The position numbers and the translations under genes were made by a program. A stretch of 40,547 nt of DNA. It comes from a bacterium. GTDB taxonomy: Bacteria > Myxococcota_A > UBA9160 > SZUA-336. Positions 24,557 to 32,556 of this stretch are shown piece after piece. The notes beneath the pieces were generated by a model that saw only the letters and a program-made list of their open reading frames with translations, was not told the DNA's origin and searched no databases. Within the stretch, counting starts at the first letter, position 1. The number at the start of each line of letters is the position of its first letter. Location: contig JAAELY010000454.1 in assembly GCA_024226335.1 (NCBI GenBank), positions 1 through 40,547 of the forward strand, read 5' to 3'.

Positions 24557-25573
24557 TCAGCTCCGCGAGGCGTGTGAGAGCTGAGATTCCAAGAGAGGCT
24601 CCAGCCACTGCCGGAGTGTCAGTCCTTCGGGGAACCACATCTGATTGCGTTGTCCGTAGAGCCAGATCACCACGCGGTCTCGAAGACTGTAGATTGCAAA
24701 CCGTTCGAGGAAATGAGCGCGGGGAGGACGGAGTTCACAGTAGGCGCGCACGAATGTGCGCATGAGTTCCGGATTGAGGCGTGCGAGTTCCCACGCAGTG
24801 CGTGAAAGATCCGCTTCGCCGTCTCCTGCGTGTGCTTCCTGTAGATCGAATACGCCGCTCACCCGCCAACCGCTCGCTCCGTTGCATTGTACGAGCGAGT
24901 TTCCGCGTTTGTAGTCGTGGTGCACGAAGCTCGGCTCGAAAGGCACGTCCAGCGCTTGCGAGCGCTTTTCGACTTCGTTGAGCAACCATGTGACGTCTTC
25001 TTCGGAAGTGGCGTCCGAAGCTTCCCGGCTCTCTCTTAGCTGATCTTCGATCCCGTCGACGATGTGTCTGCGGTAGGGCATCGAATGGCCCACGACACCA
25101 CCGACCGTCTCGTCGAGATGGCCCCAGACGGGCCAGCGTGGCGCCTGTAGTCTCGCCAGCGCAGAACCCATCGCCGCAGCGATTCCCAGATGATCCTCAT
25201 GGGAAAGACCGTTCCAGATCTCCGGGACGCCGCACATGACGCCCGGTAGTCTTGGCATGATTGCGTATTCCCAGCCGAAGAGCGTCGGATCCCGTTCGAG
25301 CAGATAGGGCCAGGGCACCGGTACGTCGGTATCCCGATGCAGCCTTTCGCAGAAGTAATGCTCCGTGCTCAACTGGCCCGTATGGGGGTACCCGCGCAGC
25401 ACGAACTCTCCTCGCGAGGTCGAAAGGAATACGATCTGCCCGAACAAACCCTGAGTTGCGGGTTCAGCGGCCCGCAGTCGACCGAGATCGAAGCGGTCGA
25501 TCGCACTCTGAAGCTGCTCGGCACTGAGTACGCCGAGACGATCGGAGTATCTGCGTGTGAGTTCTAGTGCCAT
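24557..25573 (-). CDS. aminoglycoside phosphotransferase (APH)-fold protein
   Basis: A 338-residue kinase-like protein. The catalytic loop is VHHDYKRGN (H219, D220, N225), and the second metal-binding Asp of the usual D-F-E/D-W-E motif is D243 in VFDLQEAHAGDGEADL. The N-lobe contains a short Gly-rich segment (QGLFGQIVFL) and the K-equivalent region FVLRG has Arg instead of Lys. Such proteins phosphorylate small molecules such as antibiotics, choline, homoserine or fructosamines; nothing here indicates resistance. It converges on hisF with 30 bp between stops and lies before an esterase gene on the same strand (60 bp apart). Substrate unknown. Confidence 0.88.
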   Translation of the reverse strand: MALELTRRYSDRLGVLSAEQLQSAIDRFDLGRLRAAEPATQGLFGQIVFLSTSRGEFVLRGYPHTGQLSTEHYFCERLHRDTDVPVPWPYLLERDPTLFGWEYAIMPRLPGVMCGVPEIWNGLSHEDHLGIAAAMGSALARLQAPRWPVWGHLDETVGGVVGHSMPYRRHIVDGIEDQLRESREASDATSEEDVTWLLNEVEKRSQALDVPFEPSFVHHDYKRGNSLVQCNGASGWRVSGVFDLQEAHAGDGEADLSRTAWELARLNPELMRTFVRAYCELRPPRAHFLERFAIYSLRDRVVIWLYGQRNQMWFPEGLTLRQWLEPLLESQLSHASRS

Positions 25574-25633
25574 CTAAAGCGCAGGGCATGTATCGAACAT
25601 CGAGTATTTCCGCCGGATGTTGCGAAAGATCGA

Positions 25634-26893
25634 TCAGGTGGAGCCGGTGGCGCGACGCTGCAGTTCGCGCGACCACGCCCAGCCGAGGAAGCGCTCCACA
25701 CCCCTTACGACGTGGGTCGTGCGCAGCGAATGGAAGGTTTCGAATGCGTGCTGTGCACCCGGAAGTTCCGCATAGCAAACAGGTTGCTTCGAGGTTTCGT
25801 GGAGGCGTCGGTAGAACAGTCGTGCCTCTTCTACGGGTGTCAGGCTGTCGTGGGTCCCCTGCAGGATGAAGAACGGCGGCGCATCGGGGTGGATTCTGTG
25901 TAGAGGCGAAGCCTTTTCCCAGTCTTTGTGGTGGTCTGCGAGTGAAGTCTTCATGACGTTCTTTTCGAGAAACTCGATCAGCCCATTGTGAAGCTGGCGT
26001 CCGTAGGTGTTTGTGAAGTCGTAGACGCCGTAGAACGGAACGCACGCCTGAACGCGCGTGTCCTCCGCTTCGAATCCCGGTTGCCACTCGGAATCGTTAC
26101 CCGTCAGTCCGACCAGGGATGCCAGGTGGCCACCGGCCGAGCCTCCGGTCGCCACGATGAATTCCGGGTCGCCGCCATACTCGGAGATGTGATTGCGGAC
26201 CCAGGCTAGCGCCCGCTTCACGTCGACGATGTGATCGGGCCATGTGGCTTTGGGCGAGAGTCGGTAGTTGATCGAAACGCAAACCCAACCGGCCCGGGCG
26301 AGTTGCAGCATCAGGGGCAAGGCCTGCTGGCGTTTCTGGCCGATCACCCATGCACCGCCGTGAATCTGGAAGAGCACGGGCGCACCCTGTGCGCCTGTCT
26401 TCGGCACGTACACGTCCAGCAGTCCTCGGAAGCCGTGCTCTGGGGCGAAGCTGATGTTTGCGTGTCGCCGGACTTCCCCGTCAAATAGCATGAAGGGTAC
26501 GAGCCTTCGGCCCTGTTGCAGAGGGCGTTCCATCGCTTCGGCCACTTTGGGTTCGATCTCGTCTCGATAGCTCTCGCCCAGTCCGTCCGCGAGCGCGAGA
26601 TCGATGGCGGGTGCCGCTTGCCGGGAGTTCACGGCCAGACCGAACAGGCCGACCCAGGATGCCAGAGTGATGCCCAGGCCCAACCAGCCCGGCCAGTCTT
26701 CAAGGGCCCCCGACGACACGAAGAAAACAGTGGCAATCACTTGCCAGGCGAAGTGATGCGAAGAGAGTTCAGAGGTGAGCCAGCCCGCCAGAAAGCTCGG
26801 CGCCGCAAGGCTGCCGCGCACCCGTGCGGGCAGATACGCATTGAAGGTGAAACACGCTCCGACGACGGTCACGATGAGAAACACCCATGGCAT
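25634..26893 (-). CDS. membrane-anchored alpha/beta hydrolase (HSL-type esterase)
   Basis: A 419-residue protein. The N-terminal 105 residues have about three hydrophobic helices (FLIVTVVGACFTFNAYL, AWQVIATVFFVSSG, WLGLGITLASWVGLFGLAV), and the rest is an alpha/beta hydrolase. The oxyanion motif HGGAW, nucleophile elbow GGSAGG, acid in GTHDSLTP and His in GAQHAFE form a complete hormone-sensitive-lipase-type active site. ATG 26893 is chosen because the longer reading to 27094 runs through the 16-bp tandem repeats and adds low-complexity sequence. Likely hydrolyses short-chain esters at the membrane; natural substrate unknown. Confidence 0.88.
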   Translation of the reverse strand: MPWVFLIVTVVGACFTFNAYLPARVRGSLAAPSFLAGWLTSELSSHHFAWQVIATVFFVSSGALEDWPGWLGLGITLASWVGLFGLAVNSRQAAPAIDLALADGLGESYRDEIEPKVAEAMERPLQQGRRLVPFMLFDGEVRRHANISFAPEHGFRGLLDVYVPKTGAQGAPVLFQIHGGAWVIGQKRQQALPLMLQLARAGWVCVSINYRLSPKATWPDHIVDVKRALAWVRNHISEYGGDPEFIVATGGSAGGHLASLVGLTGNDSEWQPGFEAEDTRVQACVPFYGVYDFTNTYGRQLHNGLIEFLEKNVMKTSLADHHKDWEKASPLHRIHPDAPPFFILQGTHDSLTPVEEARLFYRRLHETSKQPVCYAELPGAQHAFETFHSLRTTHVVRGVERFLGWAWSRELQRRATGST

Positions 26894-26917
26894 TTCTGGA
26901 GTCTGCCAGAGAATTCG

Positions 26918-26965
26918 CCTGTCTGCCGCATTGCCTGCCTGCCGCATTGCCTGTCTGCCGCATCG
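26918..26965. repeat. three 16-bp tandem repeats
   Basis: Units CCTGTCTGCCGCATTG (26918-26933), CCTGCCTGCCGCATTG (26934-26949) and CCTGTCTGCCGCATCG (26950-26965) are head to tail with one or two differences. They lie in the divergent promoter region between the esterase and the ThDP enzyme, 25 bp upstream of the esterase start. They could arise by slippage or serve as a repeated binding site. Confidence 0.85.
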
Positions 26966-27129
26966 GATTCCAGCCCCACCGGATTCCAGTGGCCGATACC
27001 CAGATCTTCTGGATTTCCGGGTAGACTTGCCCCGTGCGGGAGCGCGGCCGGGAAACGGCAGCCCGCGGGGAAATCCAGACTCGAGTTGTCCCATCGGACA
27101 GTTCGAATCAGAACACGGAGGGCATCGAG

Positions 27130-28818
27130 ATGGCGGTGATTGACGGTGGAGCCATGTTCGGCAGGGCGTTGCGCAATGAAGGCGTGGACAGGGCTTTCGT
27201 CCTGTGTGGCGGGCACATCATGCCCATCTTCTACGGCATGCGGGAAGCCGGTATCGAGATTATCGACATGCGCCACGAATGCGCGGCCCTCTACGCGGCC
27301 AGTGCCTATTCGCAGGTGACGGGAAAGCCTGGTGTCGTGGTGACGACCGCCGGACCGGGCGTGGGCAACACGGCGGCCGGCATGATGGAGGCGGATAGCC
27401 TGGGTGTGCCGATCTTGCACATCGGCGGTTCGGTGGCCGTGAACCAGGCGGATGCGGGCGATCTACAGGACATGTCCACTCTGAAGTTGATGGATTCCTG
27501 CTGTAAGTGGGCGCGCAAGATCACGAGCGTGGGGCGAATTCCGGAGTATGTGGCGATGGGCTTTCGTCAGGCGATGGATGCGACGCCTGGGCCGGTGTAT
27601 CTGGAGGTTCCGACGGATCTTCTGTTCCAGAAGATGGAAGAAGAGACCGTTCGTTTCCCGGTGAACTACCGGGCCAGTGCAATCCCCTGCGGCGACCAGT
27701 CTTTGGTGGATGAGGCGGCGCAGCTTCTGGCAAACGCCGAGCGGCCTGCAGTGATCGTCGATGATGGAGCGCGCTTCAACATCGGAGACCACGCGGAGGC
27801 CATCGCGGAACTCTCGGACTATCTGAAGATGCCGGTGGGTGTGAACCGGATGTGTCGCGGATTGTTCGGCGACGAATCGAAGAACCCGCAGCTCACGTTG
27901 AACTCGGCCATGGCGCGCGCCGATGTGCTTCTCACACTGGGCTGCCGTTTCGACTTCCGCCTGGCGCAGGGAAGGATCATCCCCAAGGACGCAAAGGTCA
28001 TCCAGGTGCATCACGATGCGCGGCAGATTGGTTTCAATCTCCGGGCAGACATCGGCATCGTCGGCGGTTCGGGCCCGGTGGCCAGCCAGATCCTGGGGGC
28101 GGTCAAGAAGACGCGGGCCAGGCAGGAGAAGAGTGAGTGGATGGATGCCGCCACACAGATCGCCGCGATCAGTTCGAAGGCCTACACCGACGGGTTTGCT
28201 GCAGAGGGATCGCCGGTGCATCCCGGCCGTTGCGCGGCCGAAGTCGCGAAATTCCTCGAAGAGGACGGTCGCGACTGGACGCTGATCACCGATGGCGGTG
28301 AGGCTTCGGTCTGGATGGGGGGCGCATCCACTGCTTACCGTTCGGGGCAGATTCTGGGTACGGGTCCAAACGGCACGATCGGCACCGGACCGGCCCTGGC
28401 GATCGGCGCCTGGGCGGCCAATCGGAAACCGGTGCTCTGGTACACGGGGGACGGGAGTTTCGGCTTCTATGCGATGGAACTCGACACCATGGCGAAGCTC
28501 GATATTCCGGTCGTGTGTGTGATTTCGAATGACTCCGCCTGGGGTATGATCCGGCTGGCCGAAAAGTACATTCGGCCAGAGGACGTCGGCGAGAACGGCC
28601 ATTGCAACGTCGACCTGCACCCGATGCGGGCCTACGAGAAGATGACGGAGATGTGGGGTGGGTACGGCGAGAGCGTCAAGGACCCGGCCGAGATCGTACC
28701 CGCCATCAAGCGGGCGGTGGCGCACGGGAAGCCCTCGATCATCAATGTCGAGGTGGACCAGGTAAGTCTGTCGCCGTTCATCGCGGGTTACGCCAAGTCC
28801 CTACAGGCTTCCGAGTAG
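27130..28818 (+). CDS. thiamine diphosphate-dependent enzyme, acetolactate synthase/2-hydroxyacyl-CoA lyase superfamily
   Basis: A 562-residue three-domain ThDP enzyme. The catalytic Glu is E50 in MRHECAAL, and the substrate-side segment TTAGPGVGNTAAG follows. The ThDP/Mg motif is GDGSFGFYAMELDTMAKL with the second half ISNDSAWGM, where the usual N-N reads N-D. The central domain (about 190-330) has the FAD/ADP-type Rossmann form, but cofactor use cannot be judged. ATG 27130 has GGAGGG seven bases upstream. No small regulatory subunit gene of acetolactate synthase is adjacent, so a C-C lyase or decarboxylase acting on a 2-keto or 2-hydroxyacyl compound is as likely as branched-chain amino acid synthesis. 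Confidence 0.88.
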   Translation: MAVIDGGAMFGRALRNEGVDRAFVLCGGHIMPIFYGMREAGIEIIDMRHECAALYAASAYSQVTGKPGVVVTTAGPGVGNTAAGMMEADSLGVPILHIGGSVAVNQADAGDLQDMSTLKLMDSCCKWARKITSVGRIPEYVAMGFRQAMDATPGPVYLEVPTDLLFQKMEEETVRFPVNYRASAIPCGDQSLVDEAAQLLANAERPAVIVDDGARFNIGDHAEAIAELSDYLKMPVGVNRMCRGLFGDESKNPQLTLNSAMARADVLLTLGCRFDFRLAQGRIIPKDAKVIQVHHDARQIGFNLRADIGIVGGSGPVASQILGAVKKTRARQEKSEWMDAATQIAAISSKAYTDGFAAEGSPVHPGRCAAEVAKFLEEDGRDWTLITDGGEASVWMGGASTAYRSGQILGTGPNGTIGTGPALAIGAWAANRKPVLWYTGDGSFGFYAMELDTMAKLDIPVVCVISNDSAWGMIRLAEKYIRPEDVGENGHCNVDLHPMRAYEKMTEMWGGYGESVKDPAEIVPAIKRAVAHGKPSIINVEVDQVSLSPFIAGYAKSLQASE

Positions 28819-28872
28819 GAGGCTTCGCGCCGCACTCCAGATAGGGAGCAGATATCTGAAAGGCTGGGCTAG

Positions 28873-28950
28873 CTGGTCATCGGTAGCGGTCTGGCCGCGA
28901 TCTCCTTACGCGCGCTGGCCGCAAATCGCGGTCGGCGCGCGCGGGTCTTC
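28873..28950 (+). pseudogene. possible remnant of a FAD/NAD-binding oxidoreductase N-terminus
   Basis: Between the ThDP enzyme and the converging SDR, the plus strand reads LVIGSGLAAISLRALAAN and then RGRRARVFME. This is the layout of a Rossmann beta-alpha-beta unit with G-x-G-x-x-A, ending at the acidic residue of the second strand. An in-frame TAG stands directly before it, and no such protein continues after it because the SDR gene begins at 28966. It looks like a decayed start of a flavoprotein gene that once followed the ThDP enzyme. The stretch is short, so chance resemblance is possible. Confidence 0.35.
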
Positions 28951-28965
28951 ATGGAGATCCGGATA

Positions 28966-29766
28966 CTACGAGCGAGCCTCGAGTTGTCTGCGAAAAACCG
29001 CTCGTGCGGCCGTTGGGAATAGCCGCGTCAGACGGTCGCTGATGCTCAGTTGCCGATTGCCGAACCAGTGCAGTTTCTCGCCGGACGCGGCCGCCCAGAT
29101 CAGTTCCGCGACTTCCGCCGGGGTGTGCTCGAGCCCCATGCTTTCGACCAGCTGACTGGTGTCTTCCTGTTCCGAGATCATTTCGGTATCGACGTAGGCA
29201 GGTAGCACGTCACAGACGACGATCCCCTGCGATTCGAACTCCAGGTTCAGTGCTTCGGTCAGCCCGCGCACCGCAAACTTGCTAGCCGAGTAGGTACTGT
29301 GATCGGGAGTCCCGTACAGAGAGGACGCGGAGCACATATTGATGATGTGCGCGCGTCCGTGTGCTCCTGCGTTCGCGCGCAAATGCGGGAGCGCGGCCGC
29401 GACGCCGTTGACCACGCCTCCGATGTTCACGTCTAGAGTGCGCGTGTGCATCTTGAGCGGTACCTGCTCGAAACGTCCCATCTGCAGAACACCCGCGTTG
29501 TTCAGTATTACGTCGAAGCGACCAAAGTGATTCTGGAACGAGTCCGCGGCCTCGGCAAACGCGTCTGCATCGGTCACGTCGAGTTCGGCGGCGAAACAGC
29601 GCGATCCGAGTTCTGCCGCAAGCGCTTCGACGCCCGGCCCGTTGACGTCGTACAGACCCACCGCGCAGTCCCGAGCGTGGAAGAGTCGCGCCGCTTCGCG
29701 ACCGATCCCTGTGGCTGCACCCGTGATGAATACCGTTCTGTGTGGACTCGCCAACTCATTCTCCAA
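28966..29766 (-). CDS. short-chain dehydrogenase/reductase
   Basis: A classical SDR of 266 residues: cofactor motif TGAATGIG (15-22), NNAG (89-92), catalytic S146, Y159 and K163 (YSASK). The C-terminal extension after residue 200 (HTPAEVAELIWAAASGEKLHWFGNRQLSISDRLTRLFP) is typical of the group acting on lipophilic alcohols and ketones. The first codon at 29766 is TTG; a second TTG at 29754 has GGAG six bases upstream and removes four residues, so it may be the true start. Substrate unknown. A membrane-protein gene lies 27 bp upstream on the same strand. Confidence 0.9.
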   Translation of the reverse strand: MENELASPHRTVFITGAATGIGREAARLFHARDCAVGLYDVNGPGVEALAAELGSRCFAAELDVTDADAFAEAADSFQNHFGRFDVILNNAGVLQMGRFEQVPLKMHTRTLDVNIGGVVNGVAAALPHLRANAGAHGRAHIINMCSASSLYGTPDHSTYSASKFAVRGLTEALNLEFESQGIVVCDVLPAYVDTEMISEQEDTSQLVESMGLEHTPAEVAELIWAAASGEKLHWFGNRQLSISDRLTRLFPTAARAVFRRQLEARS

Positions 29767-29793
29767 TCCGTCGATCCGATCGGAAACTCTAAC

Positions 29794-30414
29794 TCAGCCC
29801 GTCTTCTCTCCGCTGTAGCGTCGATAGCACCAGAAGACCAACCGGCTGAACACGGGCACCATCAAGACCCAGGGCAGTTGAGTCTGGAACGTGATGGCGC
29901 GCCCGTTGATCTCGAAGAGGACGAAGTTGAACCAGGGTCCGGTCGGGATCAGGGGAGCCCAGGAAAGGGGGAGCCCGGGTTTCACCTGATCGTGAATCAT
30001 GTATTCCACGTAGATGTTCTGTCCCACGAAAACGACGGCCAGTATCAGGAGGGCCGGGACTTTCCAGCGCCTGAAGGCCGTATCCCTGAAGCCGTAGAGC
30101 GACCAGATCAGGAACAGGCCGATCGCGCAGATGGCTGCATCGAAGAGCGAGGTCAGAACCCAGTTCAGATGCAGCGGAATCGCCTCCGACATCGCTGCTG
30201 CGCGGCGTTCGTCCACGGGCAAACCGCCCACCAGGCCGTAGGTGTACCAGACCTCCCAGCCCAGGGCGCAGATCGCGAAGGAATAGCCGTAGACCGCGAC
30301 GACCCACCTGGGCAGTTTCCCGAGCAGGTAGAGAACTGCGACGATGGCGGCTGGAACCAGGGCCGACAGATAGAGGTTTCGCACCACGAAAGCCTGTTCC
30401 TCGGTCAGTTCCAT
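29794..30414 (-). CDS. multi-pass membrane protein of unknown function
   Basis: A 206-residue protein with about five hydrophobic helices (YLSALVPAAIVAVLYLLG, WVVAVYGYSFAICALGWEVW, WVLTSLFDAAICAIGLFLIW, ALLILAVVFVGQNIYVEYMI, LPWVLMVPVFSRLVFWCY). Charged loops and several aromatic residues lie between them, and the C-terminus is short and basic. I recognise no transporter or enzyme motif. The codon use resembles that of its neighbours. It lies upstream of the SDR on the same strand with 27 bp between, so the two are probably one transcript. The assignment as a real gene rests on helix pattern and context. Confidence 0.75.
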   Translation of the reverse strand: MELTEEQAFVVRNLYLSALVPAAIVAVLYLLGKLPRWVVAVYGYSFAICALGWEVWYTYGLVGGLPVDERRAAAMSEAIPLHLNWVLTSLFDAAICAIGLFLIWSLYGFRDTAFRRWKVPALLILAVVFVGQNIYVEYMIHDQVKPGLPLSWAPLIPTGPWFNFVLFEINGRAITFQTQLPWVLMVPVFSRLVFWCYRRYSGEKTG

Positions 30415-30553
30415 TCCGCGATCCCCTGGACTGCTTTTCGGTGTCCCCGGGGGCCACTGTACTCGACTCTCGAAGGGATTGGCTTCCGGACTGGCTCGAT
30501 CCGTGGCAGGATCGTGGGGCTCTGCGAGTCATGCGGAGGGAGGATCGTGCGCG

Positions 30554-31360
30554 ATGGTCACCAGAAACTGTTGGAACGACGACACCGAATACGATTTCGC
30601 GGCGCTCGTGGCTGGTTTGAATCAGTTCCTTCGCTTGCGGGCCACGCCGGTGGGAATGAAGAGGTTCCGCGAAGAGAGCGAACTCGCGCAGATCCACCGC
30701 CTGCGCCGACCTGCGGACGGTGAAAAGCTCGCCACGGATCAGATCGTAGGCCAATCCCGCTGGCTCGGTTACACGATCGGAATCACGATGGAGAATCTGG
30801 TCGGATCACAGTGTGGCGCGGTAGTCGGGTTGCATCCGCGAGATGAGAACTTCCTGAGTGGCAATGCGTTCAATGGTGTCTGGTACGGCGATCTCGAAAG
30901 CAGTGCCAGCCACCAGTGCGAGATGTCCTGTGCGCCCTACGGTGAGTACGAAGCCCTGGTCGTCTCGCCGCTGACCTCCGCTCGCATCGACAACCCGGAC
31001 ATCTGTCTGATCTACGGAACTCCGGGGCAGATGATTACCTTGATGAACGGACTCCAATACCGGAACTACAAGAAATACGCCTTCACTTGTGTAGGCGAGA
31101 GTTCGTGTGCGGATTCCTGGGGCAATGCGTTAAAGACCGGTGAGCCCTCACTCTCGCTCCCTTGTTATGCCGAGCGCAAGTTTGGAGGAGTACAGGACGA
31201 CGAACTCCTGATCGCTCTGCCGCCCAGCTATCTGCCGCAGATCGTCGACGGACTCGCCTCCCTCAGCAAGAGCGGGCTTCGCTACCCCATCCCGAACCAT
31301 GGCCTCGACAAGTCACCGCTGGCCAGCCTCGCCCAGAGCTACGGGGACCGCTCGCGATGA
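30554..31360 (+). CDS. DUF169 family protein
   Basis: A 268-residue protein of the DUF169 type: an N-terminal helix with LNQFLRLRATPVGMKRFRE, then a region rich in Cys and Gly (CGAVVGL, CEMSCAPYGEYEALVVSPL), PDICLIYGTPGQM and a Cys-containing C-terminal half (CVGESSCADSW, LPCYAERKFGG, DELLIALP). The Cys residues may bind a metal or cofactor. ATG 30554 is preceded by GGAGGGAGG about ten bases away; the open frame upstream to 30479 is discarded. Its stop overlaps the ATG of the following C-S lyase gene (ATGA), so the two are co-translated. DUF169 function is unknown; the partner hints at sulfur or amino acid metabolism. Confidence 0.85.
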   Translation: MVTRNCWNDDTEYDFAALVAGLNQFLRLRATPVGMKRFREESELAQIHRLRRPADGEKLATDQIVGQSRWLGYTIGITMENLVGSQCGAVVGLHPRDENFLSGNAFNGVWYGDLESSASHQCEMSCAPYGEYEALVVSPLTSARIDNPDICLIYGTPGQMITLMNGLQYRNYKKYAFTCVGESSCADSWGNALKTGEPSLSLPCYAERKFGGVQDDELLIALPPSYLPQIVDGLASLSKSGLRYPIPNHGLDKSPLASLAQSYGDRSR

Positions 31361-32523
31361 GCGTTCATCTCGACGTAACGCTTGAAGAACTGCGGCTAAA
31401 GCGCGGAGGCAAGTGGACCTCTTACGATCCAGACGTCATCCCCGCATGGGTCGCCGACATGGATTTTCCGATCGCGCAGCCGATCCACGATGCAATTCGT
31501 GGAGTCCTGGGGCGCGAGGATTCCGGATACCCCGGGACACCCTCTCTGAGGAGCCTGGCTCCCGCCTTCGCAAATCGCATGAGCGAGCGCTACGGCTGGG
31601 ATCCCGCCCCTCCCAAGGTCTTGCCCGTCGGAGATCTCATCCAGGGAATGATTGCGGCCGTGGGCACCTTCACCTTGCCGGGCGAGGGCGTAGTCATCCA
31701 GACGCCCATCTATCCGCCTTTTCTCAAGATCGTGTCCACGTTAGGTCGCACACTGGTCGAGAATCCACTGGTGGCCGGTCCCGAGCGCTACGAGATGGAT
31801 CTGGACCAGCTTCGAAACGTGCTCGACGATCGGACCCGCGTGATCCTGCTCTGCAATCCGCACAATCCAACGGGCCGGGTCTTCGAACGGCGCGAACTCG
31901 AGGGAGTCGCCGAACTGGCCCTAGAATACGATCTGATCGTGGTTTCGGACGAAGTCCACTCCGATCTGGCCCTGGACGAACGGATGCACATCCCCTTCGC
32001 CTCACTCGGACCGGAGGTCGCAGCTCGCACGATCACCCTCATGGCCGCGACCAAGGCTTTCAATATCGCCGGTTTCAAGATTGCGCTGGTCCACTTCGGA
32101 TCCCGGGAGTTGAGGGATCGCCAGATGGCCGCCTTCCCGCAACGTCTTCTCGGAGTGCCCAATGTCTTTGGTATCGAAGCCACGCTCGCGGCCTGGCGCG
32201 ATGGAGGGGAATGGCTATCGGCGGTCGTCGAGCAACTGCAGGCCAACCGAACGACGCTCAGCGAGTATTTGAGGAAGCACCTTCCCGAAATCTCTTTTCG
32301 GCCACCCGAGGCCAGCTATCTGGCCTGGCTCGACTGCAGCGCCCTCGGCCTTTCCTCGCGGCCCGCGGAGTTCTTTCTTTCCGAAGCCCGGGTCGCATTC
32401 AACGACGGCCAGGAATTCAGCGAGCGCAGCGAGGATTTCGTGCGTTTGAACTTCGCGACATCCCCGCAGGTCTTGCACGAGATCCTGGAACGGATGAGAA
32501 GGGCAGTCGGCAACGCGGGTTGA
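31357..32523 (+). CDS. PatB/MalY-type C-S lyase (cystathionine beta-lyase-like aminotransferase fold)
   Basis: A PLP enzyme of 388 residues. The N-terminal signature KWTSYDPDVIPAWVADMDFP is characteristic of the MalY/PatB group, which cleave L-cystathionine or cysteine S-conjugates to pyruvate, ammonia and a thiol. The PLP lysine is K233 (AATKAFNIAGFK), with NPHNPTGR at 167-174 and SDEVHSD at 197-203. ATG 31357 overlaps the DUF169 stop. Exact substrate (cystathionine, S-alkyl cysteine or a conjugate) is not visible. The gene converges on the ABC transporter with 33 bp between stops. Confidence 0.92.
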   Translation: MSVHLDVTLEELRLKRGGKWTSYDPDVIPAWVADMDFPIAQPIHDAIRGVLGREDSGYPGTPSLRSLAPAFANRMSERYGWDPAPPKVLPVGDLIQGMIAAVGTFTLPGEGVVIQTPIYPPFLKIVSTLGRTLVENPLVAGPERYEMDLDQLRNVLDDRTRVILLCNPHNPTGRVFERRELEGVAELALEYDLIVVSDEVHSDLALDERMHIPFASLGPEVAARTITLMAATKAFNIAGFKIALVHFGSRELRDRQMAAFPQRLLGVPNVFGIEATLAAWRDGGEWLSAVVEQLQANRTTLSEYLRKHLPEISFRPPEASYLAWLDCSALGLSSRPAEFFLSEARVAFNDGQEFSERSEDFVRLNFATSPQVLHEILERMRRAVGNAG

Positions 32524-32556
32524 GGGGCGATCGTTCCCTGCGGCCGAGATCCGGGA

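Noticed and set aside
24557-25573. Antibiotic resistance gene
   Set aside because: APH fold alone does not show resistance; the sequence has no aminoglycoside-specific motif and sits among housekeeping and catabolic genes.
26918-26965. CRISPR array
   Set aside because: Units are directly adjacent with no spacers and too short.
27463-28725. 420-residue minus-strand ORF
   Set aside because: Antisense to the ThDP enzyme, which has clear motifs; no recognisable family in the minus frame.
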